Shown in pieces: positions 39,065-47,737 of a stretch of 50,602 nt of DNA (its first letter is position 1; each line of letters opens with the position of its first letter). Made by a program: the position numbers and the translations under genes. Under the pieces are notes generated by a model. That model was not told the DNA's origin and did no database searches. It saw only the letters and a program-made list of their open reading frames with translations. The stretch is from a virus: positions 1 through 50,602 of the IMG/VR virus record IMGVR_UViG_3300048583_000524. The stretch is one strand, 5' to 3'.

Positions 39065-39716
39065 TAACCTGATGCGTCCTGTGCTTATAACGGCACCTGA
39101 AGTTGTTTTCCATGCACCTACGAAGCATACGCTCGATGTTAGGACAATTGAGCAAAGCATTATTGTAGCTGAAGAAAGATTGATTCGTCCGGTACTGGGT
39201 TATGACTTTTATGAAGCATTAGTCGCACAAAAGAATGTTGATATCATATCTGATAATATTTCATCCATTCAAACATTAGCTGGTAGCGATCCGATTTTCC
39301 AGGCAGGAGATATTGCTAATGCATTTGAGCGCCTTTCTGTAGCTAACCAAAAGCTTTGGAAAATGCATCTGTGGAAATTGGTTGCGGAGTGTGTGGTTAT
39401 GCTTGCAACGCCTGAAGGGTTTGTTCAGTTTTCAAGTGAAGGCATTGTGCATACAAACCCAACGGCCGGGCCACTCACAAGTGGTAATACAATTACTCCC
39501 GGGCTGCAGTCTGTAAAATGGGCAATGGATAAAAAGATGATGGACCGCATCGATCCGCTTACTGAAGCTATGCATCAATGGATCTGTCGTAACAAAGCTG
39601 ATTATCCGCTTTACGAACGTGAATGCGATTGTGATGCAAAGGGAATTGCTTACAAAAGAAAAACAGATATGATTTTGGGAATTTATGATGATGATGAAAA
39701 TGATTGTTCATGTTAA
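39045..39716 (+). CDS. Head-tail connector-like protein
   Basis: A 223-residue protein (LNNLMRPVLITAPEVVFHAPT... IEQSIIVAEERLIRPVLGYDFYEALVAQK). The 'I-x-x-A-E-x-x-x-I-R-P-x-L-G' helix start is what I know from Bacteroidota phage connector/adaptor proteins (DUF6712-like), which sit below the portal. The C-terminus is acidic with Cys (CDCDAKGIAY, DENDCSC). An in-frame ATG at 39051 is an alternative start. Assignment by motif and position. Confidence 0.78.
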   Translation: MKMYNLNNLMRPVLITAPEVVFHAPTKHTLDVRTIEQSIIVAEERLIRPVLGYDFYEALVAQKNVDIISDNISSIQTLAGSDPIFQAGDIANAFERLSVANQKLWKMHLWKLVAECVVMLATPEGFVQFSSEGIVHTNPTAGPLTSGNTITPGLQSVKWAMDKKMMDRIDPLTEAMHQWICRNKADYPLYERECDCDAKGIAYKRKTDMILGIYDDDENDCSC

Positions 39717-39970
39717 AAAAACTCAATCACATATTTATCGGTTGGGGCAAACGCCTTGGATGGTTACCAACAAGTTTAGCCGAAAATAAAATGGCTGAAT
39801 TACGGCTGGAAAAATGCAAGAATTGCCAGGAAAGTAAAACACACAAAGCTCTCCTAATAATTAATGGAAGCGCACACTACGAACAACAGATTTTTTGCAA
39901 AATATGCAGCTGCCCTTGCTTCCAAAAAGCAATTGTAGTGCTTGAAAATTGTCCACTAAAAAAATGGTAA
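39710..39970 (+). CDS. Small multi-Cys zinc-binding protein
   Basis: An 86-residue protein from ATG at 39710 (MLKKLNHIFIGWGKR). Cysteines occur in CKNC, CKICSCPC and a final NCP, so at least one zinc site. The N-terminus has a short amphipathic aromatic stretch. It follows the connector with a small overlap and precedes an FN3-like protein. Function unknown; possibly a virion or assembly factor. An upstream start at 39704 would add two residues. Confidence 0.7.
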   Translation: MLKKLNHIFIGWGKRLGWLPTSLAENKMAELRLEKCKNCQESKTHKALLIINGSAHYEQQIFCKICSCPCFQKAIVVLENCPLKKW

Positions 39971-39973
39971 ACT

Positions 39974-40663
39974 ATGAGTTTAATTACTGATCATTTTGGA
40001 ACTTACTGCGTTTGTACACCTGAAAGTTCGGGCCTTCCGCAATTACCTGCGTCTGCTGATTTGGATGAAACGGCAACAACCCAAAACTCAATTACATGGG
40101 TATGGGATGCAATTGCCGGTGCAACGAATTATGTACTTGAATTTTCTACTAACGCTGGATTTACTAGCCCAACAGTAATTTACTCGGGTTCGCTTCTTAC
40201 ATATACAAGGGCCGGTCTTTCACCTGGTACTACATACTATGCAAGGGTTAAGGGTCAGGCTTCCGGATACACGGATAGCGCATGGATTACAGATAGTGCA
40301 GCAACAGTTGCGGCACCTACTACCGAAGTTGCATATTGGGGCTGGTTGGATGCGGATGCTCTTCCTAATGAAGCTGCTATCCTTGCTGGCCAGGGTACCG
40401 ATGACTTTCCTTTTGGTGCAACTATCGTTGCTGACTTTACGGCAAATACAGATCCTAAATATTTATGGATGGCAGAGCGGAGTACTGAGCCTACAAAAAC
40501 GGTTTGGTATGGCAGCGCATTAAACAACGGGGCCATTGGTGCATCTGAAACATTCGCAATAAAAGGCACATCAGCCAGCGGATCAGGGGCAAGCTGGAGA
40601 GTGTATATGTCCACCTTCCAAACGGAGCAAACGGATACTACTATTGAATTCCGCGTAATCTAA
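39974..40663 (+). CDS. FN3-domain structural/adhesion protein
   Basis: A 229-residue protein with one fibronectin III domain at about residues 20-110 (ITWVWDAIAGATNYVLEFS, TYTRAGLSPGTTYYARVKG). A second beta domain follows (YWGWLDADALPNEAAILAGQ..., ending IEFRVI). Such domains are typical accessory folds of virion surface proteins. It precedes the propeller adhesin, so it may contribute to host adsorption or capsid decoration. Confidence 0.75.
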   Translation: MSLITDHFGTYCVCTPESSGLPQLPASADLDETATTQNSITWVWDAIAGATNYVLEFSTNAGFTSPTVIYSGSLLTYTRAGLSPGTTYYARVKGQASGYTDSAWITDSAATVAAPTTEVAYWGWLDADALPNEAAILAGQGTDDFPFGATIVADFTANTDPKYLWMAERSTEPTKTVWYGSALNNGAIGASETFAIKGTSASGSGASWRVYMSTFQTEQTDTTIEFRVI

Positions 40664-40710
40664 TTTAATAAAAACGGGTGCGGGTAAAACCGCATCCAAA
40701 ATTTTCTAAT

Positions 40711-42021
40711 ATGCCAATTCAAATAAATGATGGATTCCAGCCAAATGCACCAAGGGCGATAGACTTGCGCTCCGGGAAAATTGCATTAGGCAAAACGGTG
40801 CCTTATGCAAGTGTAGCAGAAGCATTGGCAGCGATAAACGTGGCATATAGGCATGAGGGGTTAGAATTCTTAGTGAATGATGGCACCTTAAAAAAGTATC
40901 GTTTCACAAGTGATTATGCTGAAGACGGTGTGGAAGAAATAGGGAGTGGTGGTAATGTTGCCTGGAGTGATATAACAGGTAAGCCATCTACTTTTTCACC
41001 TTCAGAGCATAGCCATTTTGATTTTGTATCACGACCTGCAGCAGAAGATAATGAATGGTATGCAGTCACCTATGGTAATGGATTATTTGTTGCAGTTTCA
41101 TTTACTGGTTCAAACAGGGTTATGACTAGCCCGGATGGTATAACCTGGACTTCAAGAACCGCAGCAGTTAATAATAATTGGCGGGCCGTCACATATGGTA
41201 ACGGGTTATTTGTTGCGGTCTCTTTTGATGGCTCAGAAAGGGTAATGACCAGTCCAGACGGTATAACCTGGACTTCAAGAACTGCAGCAGAAAACAATCT
41301 ATGGATTTCAGTCACCTATGGTAATGGATTATTTGTTGCAGTTTCATTTACTGGTTCAAACAGGGTTATGACTAGCCCGGATGGTATAACCTGGACTTCA
41401 AGAACCGCAGCAGAAAACAATGATTGGAGTGCTGTCACCTATGGTAATGGATTATTTGTCGCTGTTGCATCAAGCGGTTCAAACCTAGTTATGACTAGCC
41501 CGGATGGTATAACCTGGACTTCAAGAACTGCAGCAGAAAACAATGATTGGCGTGCTGTCACCTATGGTAATGGATTATTTGTTGCTGTTGCAGCATCTAC
41601 TGGGAATAAGATTATGACCAGTCCAAATGGTATAACCTGGACTTCAAGAACTACTCCAGAAATTACTGGGTCGAATACAATTACTTATGGCAATGGATTA
41701 TTTGTTGCAATTGCAGCTTCAGGCACAAATAGAGTAATTAGAAGCACCGATGGTATTACATGGGTATTAGCAACAGCGCCAGATAATGGTTGGCGTGCCG
41801 TCGCCTATGGTAACGGATTGTTTGTCGCCGTTGCTTCAAGCGGAACAAACAGAACAATTGCAACAGGATCCATGGGAACAGAAACATCAATATTATACTC
41901 TTTGACACCCGTTAATACAGCAGACGTTCGAGGCGAAATTAACGATATAAGGTATGATGATACCTATATCTACATTAAGACAAGTTCAGGATGGAAGCGA
42001 ACAGCCTTATCATCATTTTAA
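40711..42021 (+). CDS. Seven-repeat beta-propeller tail fibre/adhesin
   Basis: A 436-residue protein. The N-terminal ~100 residues include MPIQINDGFQPNAPRAIDLR and a GKPSTFSPSEHSHFDF segment like the collar of phage fibres. Residues ~110-390 hold seven ~40-residue repeats of the form W-x-A-V-T-Y-G-N-G-L-F-V-A-V ... V-M-T-S-P-D-G-I-T-W-T-S-R-T. This is the number and pattern of a seven-bladed propeller, and the final repeat lacks the SPDGITW strand, suggesting closure by the N-terminal strand. It is probably the receptor-binding protein. I chose ATG at 40711; the frame upstream begins in the non-coding gap. Confidence 0.83.
   Translation: MPIQINDGFQPNAPRAIDLRSGKIALGKTVPYASVAEALAAINVAYRHEGLEFLVNDGTLKKYRFTSDYAEDGVEEIGSGGNVAWSDITGKPSTFSPSEHSHFDFVSRPAAEDNEWYAVTYGNGLFVAVSFTGSNRVMTSPDGITWTSRTAAVNNNWRAVTYGNGLFVAVSFDGSERVMTSPDGITWTSRTAAENNLWISVTYGNGLFVAVSFTGSNRVMTSPDGITWTSRTAAENNDWSAVTYGNGLFVAVASSGSNLVMTSPDGITWTSRTAAENNDWRAVTYGNGLFVAVAASTGNKIMTSPNGITWTSRTTPEITGSNTITYGNGLFVAIAASGTNRVIRSTDGITWVLATAPDNGWRAVAYGNGLFVAVASSGTNRTIATGSMGTETSILYSLTPVNTADVRGEINDIRYDDTYIYIKTSSGWKRTALSSF
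41042..41868 (+). repeat. Seven tandem ~120-bp coding repeats (propeller blades)
   Basis: The propeller repeats are nearly identical at DNA level: runs of about 100 bases in the unit around 41064 and the unit around 41308 are the same, while units 4-7 diverge progressively. Such identity beyond what protein conservation requires suggests recent unit duplication or gene conversion and could generate receptor-binding variants. Confidence 0.75.
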
Positions 42022-42046
42022 ATTTTAAAATTCCATTTATTTAAAA

Positions 42047-42487
42047 ATGAGAGAATACTTTATAAGCATACTTCAGGGAATTATTTATCCGGATGCAAGA
42101 TTGATGGTTGTTCTGCTTGCATTCATTTTTATAGATCTGCTAACTGGTATAAGAAAAAGCAAGAAAAAAGGAATTACAACGAAAAGTGCTGGTCTTAGAA
42201 TGACGATAGATAAAGCAACTTCATACTTCAGCTTCCTTCTCTGTGTTTTTTTACTTGCTAATATTTCAAAGCCTGGTACAGATAGCCATTTTGCTGAAGT
42301 GATACTTGATAACAGTTTGAATGCACTTTTCCTTGCAAGCATCTACATTGAATTTAAAAGCATTCTGGAAAATATTATGGAAGCTAATCCGGATAGTGAC
42401 CTTGTGAAATATGTGATAAGGCCGCTCCATAACATTATAATTCTAAAGTTTAAAACCCTTCCTTTTCAGGACGTTAAAAAGGATTAA
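42047..42487 (+). CDS. Phage holin
   Basis: A 146-residue membrane protein of holin type. The first hydrophobic segment (ARLMVVLLAFIFIDLLTGIRKSK) contains the D-L-L-T-G-I turn, typical of the phage holin (family 4-like) group. A second hydrophobic segment follows (SYFSFLLCVFLLANIS) and a third weaker one (LNALFLASIYIEF), with a charged C-terminus. It permeabilises the inner membrane to release the amidase. It begins the lysis cassette, directly before the spanin-like gene. Confidence 0.85.
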   Translation: MREYFISILQGIIYPDARLMVVLLAFIFIDLLTGIRKSKKKGITTKSAGLRMTIDKATSYFSFLLCVFLLANISKPGTDSHFAEVILDNSLNALFLASIYIEFKSILENIMEANPDSDLVKYVIRPLHNIIILKFKTLPFQDVKKD

Positions 42488-42504
42488 TTTCTATAAATAA
42501 TTTT

Positions 42505-43017
42505 ATGAAATACAACAGCCCGGTATATAAAATATTCGGAATTTTTATTGTAGCGCTCATACTTCTTTTTATGGCTATTGGGCTTGTAGGGTGTTCCTTT
42601 ATGCGCGAGATGGAAAAAAAAGATGATGAAACCAAATCGCTTACAAAATCGGATAGCAGCTACTTAAAAAAGGATAATAAAAGCTCTTTAACTGTTGATG
42701 AATGGACCAAAATAACAGAGCGCTTTGGAACACAACCACCACCCGTAATTCAAGGTGGCGATACCAATATCACCAATACTATTTATCAGCCAATATTGGA
42801 GCGCATCATCGAGCGTGGATCCCGGCAAGCTGCTACTCAATCATCATCAACTGATAGCGGCACACTCAATCGCTTAAATGCCATCGAGAAACTACTCACT
42901 ACCAAAACAGTTGATACCGAAACACAGGTATTAAACATCTGGCACATGATAGGAATAGCAGCTATTGTTGCCGTTGTAATGATTTTGCTTTCTAAACTTA
43001 AAATTGGGCTAAGATGA
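42505..43017 (+). CDS. Candidate unimolecular spanin (u-spanin)
   Basis: A 170-residue protein. The N-terminus is a lipoprotein signal: basic/aromatic start, hydrophobic core (IFGIFIVALILLFMAIG), and lipobox L27-V28-G29-C30. The middle ~110 residues are periplasmic-like (Ser/Thr/Lys/Asp-rich, extended). A C-terminal TM helix at ~147-165 (MIGIAAIVAVVMILLS) is followed by a short basic tail (KLKIGLR). Lipobox plus C-terminal TM in one chain is the u-spanin architecture, which fuses outer and inner membranes. It lies between holin and endolysin and overlaps the latter by ATGA. Confidence 0.75.
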   Translation: MKYNSPVYKIFGIFIVALILLFMAIGLVGCSFMREMEKKDDETKSLTKSDSSYLKKDNKSSLTVDEWTKITERFGTQPPPVIQGGDTNITNTIYQPILERIIERGSRQAATQSSSTDSGTLNRLNAIEKLLTTKTVDTETQVLNIWHMIGIAAIVAVVMILLSKLKIGLR

Positions 43018-43424
43018 GAGAGATAAAACACATCGTTGTTCATTGTACGGCCACACCACAAACTACAACAGTAGCAAGCATCCAAAACTATTGGCGTAGT
43101 ACATTAAAATGGAAAAGCCCCGGTTATCACATCATTGTTCATGCTGATGGAACGCTTACCCGTTTACAGCCAAATGAAAAACCAACCAATGGTGTAGCCG
43201 GTCATAATGCCAATTCTCTACATGTAAGTTATATCGGCGGTATCGATAAAGAAGGCAAACCAAAGGATACACGCACGCTCAATCAAAAGCAAAGCCTTTT
43301 GGCAGTTATAACTGTTTGGAAGCGCCTTTTTCCCAATGCCATTGTGCAAGGCCACAGAGATTTCCCTGGTGTATCAAAAGCATGCCCATCATTCGATGCA
43401 AAAAAAGAATATAAAAATATTTAA
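43014..43424 (+). CDS. N-acetylmuramoyl-L-alanine amidase (endolysin), T7 lysozyme-like
   Basis: A 136-residue Amidase_2 enzyme. Residues matching the T7 lysozyme catalytic set are visible: H10 (IVVHCTAT), Y38 (SPGYHI), H114 (GHRDFPG), K122 and C124 (SKACPSF). H10, H114 and C124 would bind zinc. It cleaves the amide between muramic acid and L-alanine in peptidoglycan. There is no signal peptide, so export depends on the upstream holin. The ATG overlaps the spanin stop (ATGA). The length fits minimal phage amidases. Confidence 0.93.
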   Translation: MREIKHIVVHCTATPQTTTVASIQNYWRSTLKWKSPGYHIIVHADGTLTRLQPNEKPTNGVAGHNANSLHVSYIGGIDKEGKPKDTRTLNQKQSLLAVITVWKRLFPNAIVQGHRDFPGVSKACPSFDAKKEYKNI

Positions 43425-43445
43425 TAATAAAAAAACTTTATAATC

Positions 43446-43919
43446 ATGGGATACACATTCACAAAATCGGGCAATGTAACAGCCGTTGATGGACCCGGTG
43501 TCAAAATCAAAACCAAGGCAAGATGCTTATTGTCTTATGACGAAATGTCTCAAAGAATTAGTATCACGTTTGGTGATTCCGATTATCGGACTACTATTAA
43601 TATTCCAGTAAGTGAAATTGATTCAATCAATTCCGTTGCACCGGATTCGGATATTGAAATCCTGCTAAACCAGGTTATAAGGGTATTGCCCGATCAGGAC
43701 AACTCAGCTGCATCTGCAGCGGCTATAACTCCTAGTAATGAAGATGATATTGCTGCCACACGCGGTGTATATGTAGGCGGTACCGGTACCGTGGTGGCCA
43801 TTATAAATGGTGCCGCTGTAACCTTTACGAATGCAGCGGCAGGAAGTGTATTGCCCATTCAAACCACGCGTATAAATGCAACCGGTACAACTGCAACGGG
43901 ACTAATTGCACTTTATTAA
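43446..43919 (+). CDS. Spike-base-like virion protein
   Basis: A 157-residue protein. The N-terminal half is beta-rich (RCLLSYDEMSQRISITFGDSD). The C-terminal ~55 residues (RGVYVGGTGTVVAIINGAAV, VTFTNAAAGSVLPIQTTRIN, ATGTTATGLIALY) match the pattern I associate with the phage spike-base family (RGxYVGxxGxV ... LPIxxTRVNATGTTA). It probably forms a base for the following tailspike-like protein. Assignment by motif memory. Confidence 0.72.
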   Translation: MGYTFTKSGNVTAVDGPGVKIKTKARCLLSYDEMSQRISITFGDSDYRTTINIPVSEIDSINSVAPDSDIEILLNQVIRVLPDQDNSAASAAAITPSNEDDIAATRGVYVGGTGTVVAIINGAAVTFTNAAAGSVLPIQTTRINATGTTATGLIALY

Positions 43920-43928
43920 AAACAGTTT

Positions 43929-46259
43929 ATGATAGGCATTGGTATTTCATTACATCTTCAAAAAATAGGAGTAAGCACGCCACCGGTAAATACCGTGCTG
44001 CCTGGTATATCAGGTACACCGACTAATGGTTCAGTATTAACGGTTATCCCTGGTACCTACACAGGATCACCTTCGGCACCAACATATCAATGGTATGCGA
44101 ATGGTGTTGCGATAGTCGGGGCTACCAATACAACGTTTACAGTAGGGATAAATCAGCTTGAAAAGGTAATTACTGTTGTGGAAAATGTTGGCAGTGGCGT
44201 TAGTGCTACATCATTACCGACAGTATCGGTATATTATACTTTTACACATTCAGAAGCATCAACGTTCGTAGCTTCACAATCTCCCATACCGGAGATAAAT
44301 AAATACTACTATGATGATTTTGTTAGCAAGCTTAAAACCGGAGTAATAACGGGCTTGACAAAATTTGATTACTTTTATCTATTGACAAGCATTGACAGGC
44401 CAAGTAGTTTAAAAAATATAATTAACCCGGCGGGATTTAGTGCTGCTTTAATAGAAACCACGCCAAACACTTTAGGCTTTACACCTTGGGGTGGATATAG
44501 TGGTTTTAGCGCTGACGGATATTTAGGAGCAGGTAGGACTCCCGTGCAATTGGTTAAATACACTCAGAACGATGCCCACTTTGGAGTCTACGTTGGAGAG
44601 AGTTTAGGTAGTAGTTCAGGATTAGTCGGTGCTGAAACAAACCAAAACATGCAGCTTAGGGGTAGTGATGGAACTAACGGAACATGCCGTATAAATGGCC
44701 CAACTATTACTTTTGCGAATGTTACAAGTGCAGGTGGGTATATTATCAACCGTACAACAAATGCTAATGTTCAGATATATAGAAATGGTAATCCAGGTCC
44801 AACTTTTACAAATAATACAAGTACGACAAAACATAGCCAACCAATATTATTTGGGAGGCAGACATCTGCATATTGTGCATCGCCTATTTTAGCGGAACAC
44901 GGTGGAGCATCATTAAATGCTACTGAAGCAGCTAACGTGAATAATGCTATTGTAGAACTTTATCAAAATTTGGGTATTCTCCCAGGTGTAAATGCTGCAA
45001 AATTAGTACAAGCTAAATTCCCTGCCGATATAAACGGAAGAAGTTATCGTGACGCATCAATGGTAACTACTTTAATAGGAGGTGTAGAGTACCAAGTTCA
45101 AGCGTATTGGAATATTGACGCATACGCAATTATTCAGTACAGAACACGCACGGATGCTAATCTACCATTTGGAACATGGACAAGTTTTATATATGATGGT
45201 ACGGATGGGTTACCTGTTATACAGCAAAATGAAATTGTCAACGACCATAAAAATTTGAATGTGGGATTTGACCGTGACGGTTATGTGCATTTGGCATATA
45301 ACAATCATAACAATCCACTTGTTTATCGTAGAGCATCACAGCCTATTACAAGCTGGACAGGTGCAGTCGATGCTCTTACCAATCCGTTCCCTGGAGCATC
45401 AATTACTTCATATACAAAATTCTTTAACGACCCATCAGGCAAACTGTATTTAATCTACCGTAATGGTGGAGCTACTGCTGGTGGCATAGCTATGTCTCAG
45501 TATAGTGAAACAACTGGGTGGAGCGTTCCAAGTGGGTTGAATAGCAACGGGGAACTTTGCAATGAAACAATACTTACCAATGCGGGTGCATATCCGTATA
45601 GTGTAGGCTTCGACCCTGACTTCGGTTCAGGCGGTCACTTCCATTTCGCCTGGCATTGGAAAGTCGGGGGTGGTGGAAACCAGCAGATAGGCTATTTACG
45701 TTGGGATGGCACTAATTGGAAAAAGGCCGACAATTCACCACAAACAATGCCGGCAGCAATGCTTAATCAGGATACGGTGGAAAACAACACAGCGTATATG
45801 GGCCTTGGCGGTCAGAACTCATGTAAGAGCGACCATTTGGGCCGGCCACACATTGCATACATTATTAATGACCTTCCGCAAGCAGACCCCGCACGTAGAG
45901 CGAGAGTACGTCATGCTTACCACAACGGTACATCCTGGGTTAAAACAGATGTACTGATTAGTCCTGACATACTCGATTGCGGCGATCCTGAGAATGACTT
46001 CTGGCGGTGTCCTGATATTGCTATCAACCAAACCACAGGCAAAGTATATATCCTTTTAGCCTTGTTCGGCAGCAATGGGCTGCGTATGCTAAGTGGCCCG
46101 GCACCTTATACCACTTGGAGCACTACAGTTTTAGATACCACTAACATAGGCGAATGGTCACCAACCTTCGATGAATGGCAATGGCGTAATCATTTAAAGT
46201 TGTGGATACCTGTACAATCATCATTGCAATTAAAAATCATAGAACATACCCCCGCATGA
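43929..46259 (+). CDS. Tailspike-like protein with BNR_4-type polysaccharide-degrading domain
   Basis: A 776-residue protein. Residues ~20-100 are an Ig-like module (YQWYANGVAIVGATNTTFT) typical of phage tails. A middle beta-rich/LamG-like domain follows (residues ~120-350). The C-terminal ~400 residues contain HKNLNVGFDRDGYVHLAYNNHNNPL and FNDPSGKLYLIYRNGG with later DPDFGSGGHFHFAWHW and GRPHIAYIIND. This is the repeating His/Asn/Trp pattern of BNR_4-type propellers, including polysaccharide lyases (PL24/PL25-like). It is probably a depolymerase degrading host capsule or exopolysaccharide. Substrate unknown. Confidence 0.8.
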   Translation: MIGIGISLHLQKIGVSTPPVNTVLPGISGTPTNGSVLTVIPGTYTGSPSAPTYQWYANGVAIVGATNTTFTVGINQLEKVITVVENVGSGVSATSLPTVSVYYTFTHSEASTFVASQSPIPEINKYYYDDFVSKLKTGVITGLTKFDYFYLLTSIDRPSSLKNIINPAGFSAALIETTPNTLGFTPWGGYSGFSADGYLGAGRTPVQLVKYTQNDAHFGVYVGESLGSSSGLVGAETNQNMQLRGSDGTNGTCRINGPTITFANVTSAGGYIINRTTNANVQIYRNGNPGPTFTNNTSTTKHSQPILFGRQTSAYCASPILAEHGGASLNATEAANVNNAIVELYQNLGILPGVNAAKLVQAKFPADINGRSYRDASMVTTLIGGVEYQVQAYWNIDAYAIIQYRTRTDANLPFGTWTSFIYDGTDGLPVIQQNEIVNDHKNLNVGFDRDGYVHLAYNNHNNPLVYRRASQPITSWTGAVDALTNPFPGASITSYTKFFNDPSGKLYLIYRNGGATAGGIAMSQYSETTGWSVPSGLNSNGELCNETILTNAGAYPYSVGFDPDFGSGGHFHFAWHWKVGGGGNQQIGYLRWDGTNWKKADNSPQTMPAAMLNQDTVENNTAYMGLGGQNSCKSDHLGRPHIAYIINDLPQADPARRARVRHAYHNGTSWVKTDVLISPDILDCGDPENDFWRCPDIAINQTTGKVYILLALFGSNGLRMLSGPAPYTTWSTTVLDTTNIGEWSPTFDEWQWRNHLKLWIPVQSSLQLKIIEHTPA

Positions 46260-47413
46260 TAGAAGCACAAAACCTTTGGAGCAAGATTAAAGCCCAGGCC
46301 GCTATAGATGTCGACCTAACTTTTGTGCGTGATAGCAGCCTGCCAATAGGTGCTTATAAAATACATGGGCCTTTGGTGGTGCATTGTAGTACAGATGATG
46401 AACCGGGAGCCGTATATGCGGTTGCTCGTATTGCTGCGGAGATGGGTTTCGCAATGCATCAGCCGGGGGTAATTACCCGCGAATCTGTGAAGCCTTTTAC
46501 CGATTGGAAGATTGATTATGTGCCGCAGTATGATATCCTTCACTTGGATAACAAAGTGCCTGGTAAGTTGAAGCCTTGGTTTCATTGGCACCATGTGCCT
46601 ACAGTGCCGCTCGACGAAAGTTACCACCGTAGCTGGTGGATACAGTTCCCACATAGGTATCCTAAAATTGCAAGTGGGGTTACCCGATGCAATATTCTAC
46701 ATGAACAATTTCCAATCATTGTTTACCAGGATTGGCTTGAAAGGCGCAAACCTGAAACAGTAAGTCTATTTGAAGTGGATGGAACCGGATATGCCTGGGC
46801 AGCAAATGTAATTTCCACGCCCGCTGGTTTAAATGCCTTTGAAAAGGAATGCTGGGATAAGACAATTGCGATCGGCGCTCGCACAGACAAGCCTTTAGGC
46901 ACGCGGGTTTCAAGGGCAGGGAAAGTAATGTATTATACACAACGTGCTGCTGATGCCATCAATTCGCTACCCTATAACGATAACAGCGATCGGCCAAAGG
47001 TGAACTATACCGACTTATATGTAAGGGCCTACAAGGCCATTGAAGCCTGTTTCCATGCGCACGGTGAGCGGCCACGGTTTCGCGTTCTGGCATATGCGTG
47101 CTACTTCAAAGCGCCCGCATTCGTTAATATGAGCGGCTTTGATGTGCATTACGTTTCGCCCGGCGCTGGAGCCTGGACACGCGAGCTTATGGAAGCTGAC
47201 CTGCTGAACTGGCAGGCCTGGAAACTTACTGGCGCAAAAATGATATGGCGCCCAAACCTATGGTTAAATAACAACCTGCCCGATATGGGGCTGGTTACTG
47301 AATTTATAAAGCGTGCGCGGCCCGATGGGCTGGTATGCGCTACAAATTATCGGGCTGAGCTTAATAGCAGCTTGTATGCTATTTTTAAGGCATTGCAGGG
47401 TTTGTTTCAATAA
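46256..47413 (+). CDS. Carbohydrate-enzyme-like protein (DUF4838/alpha-glucuronidase-like N-terminus)
   Basis: A 385-residue protein starting in an ATGA overlap with the tailspike gene (ATG at 46256). VHCSTDDEPGAVYAVARIAAEMGFAMHQPGVIT resembles the Rossmann-like 'GTLYAVYELLE-LGVRW..PG' region preceding the TIM barrel in DUF4838/alpha-glucuronidase proteins, and ...WAANVIS, YVRAYKAIEACFHAHGERPRF, DVHYVSPGAG and WRPNLWLNNN read like barrel strands. It is shorter than full GH67-type enzymes. It may be a second glycan-active tail enzyme; similarity judged by eye and uncertain. Confidence 0.75.
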   Translation: MIEAQNLWSKIKAQAAIDVDLTFVRDSSLPIGAYKIHGPLVVHCSTDDEPGAVYAVARIAAEMGFAMHQPGVITRESVKPFTDWKIDYVPQYDILHLDNKVPGKLKPWFHWHHVPTVPLDESYHRSWWIQFPHRYPKIASGVTRCNILHEQFPIIVYQDWLERRKPETVSLFEVDGTGYAWAANVISTPAGLNAFEKECWDKTIAIGARTDKPLGTRVSRAGKVMYYTQRAADAINSLPYNDNSDRPKVNYTDLYVRAYKAIEACFHAHGERPRFRVLAYACYFKAPAFVNMSGFDVHYVSPGAGAWTRELMEADLLNWQAWKLTGAKMIWRPNLWLNNNLPDMGLVTEFIKRARPDGLVCATNYRAELNSSLYAIFKALQGLFQ

Positions 47414-47448
47414 AGAATGTTTTTCTCATAAGCAGTTAGTTTTGGTTC

Positions 47449-47470
47449 GGCCTGGGTTTCTACCCGGGCC
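47449..47470 (+). terminator. GC-rich hairpin after tailspike operon
   Basis: Arms 47449-47457 and 47462-47470 pair over 9 bp with one G-T wobble and a TTCT loop. The downstream T-tract is short and interrupted (cttacttttg), so it may be a weak terminator or attenuator between the tailspike and the next small gene. Its loop-side sequence (TCTACCCGGG) recurs in the hairpin at 47738. Confidence 0.45.
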
Positions 47471-47484
47471 CTTACTTTTGCTCT

Positions 47485-47694
47485 ATGATACGTACAGAAG
47501 AAACCGAAGCTTTAAAACACCGCATATCCATTATAAAGGATAAAATTGAACTAAAGAAGCAAGGCTTCTTTGAATTTGGAAGTACACTTGAACAGTTGGA
47601 AGCATCCCTTTCCTATGAACAATCACAATTAGAATTGGCCATTCAGATGGCTGATAAAAATAATTTTGAAGAAGACTTTGAATTTCCAATATGA
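47485..47694 (+). CDS. Small coiled-coil protein ending the late region
   Basis: A 69-residue helical, acidic protein (MIRTEETEALKHRISIIKDKIELKKQGFFEFG... EASLSYEQSQLELAIQMADK), predicted coiled coil. It lies between two similar hairpins, the second a good terminator, so it forms a short transcription unit or the end of the late operon. No family recognised. Confidence 0.68.
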   Translation: MIRTEETEALKHRISIIKDKIELKKQGFFEFGSTLEQLEASLSYEQSQLELAIQMADKNNFEEDFEFPI

Positions 47695-47737
47695 TAAATT
47701 ACCTTTATGGTTGTTTAAGGGTTTAGGGTTTTGAATT

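Noticed and set aside
40711-42021. CRISPR-like reading of regular ~120-bp repeats
   Set aside because: The repeats are in-frame coding propeller blades without unique spacers of CRISPR size.
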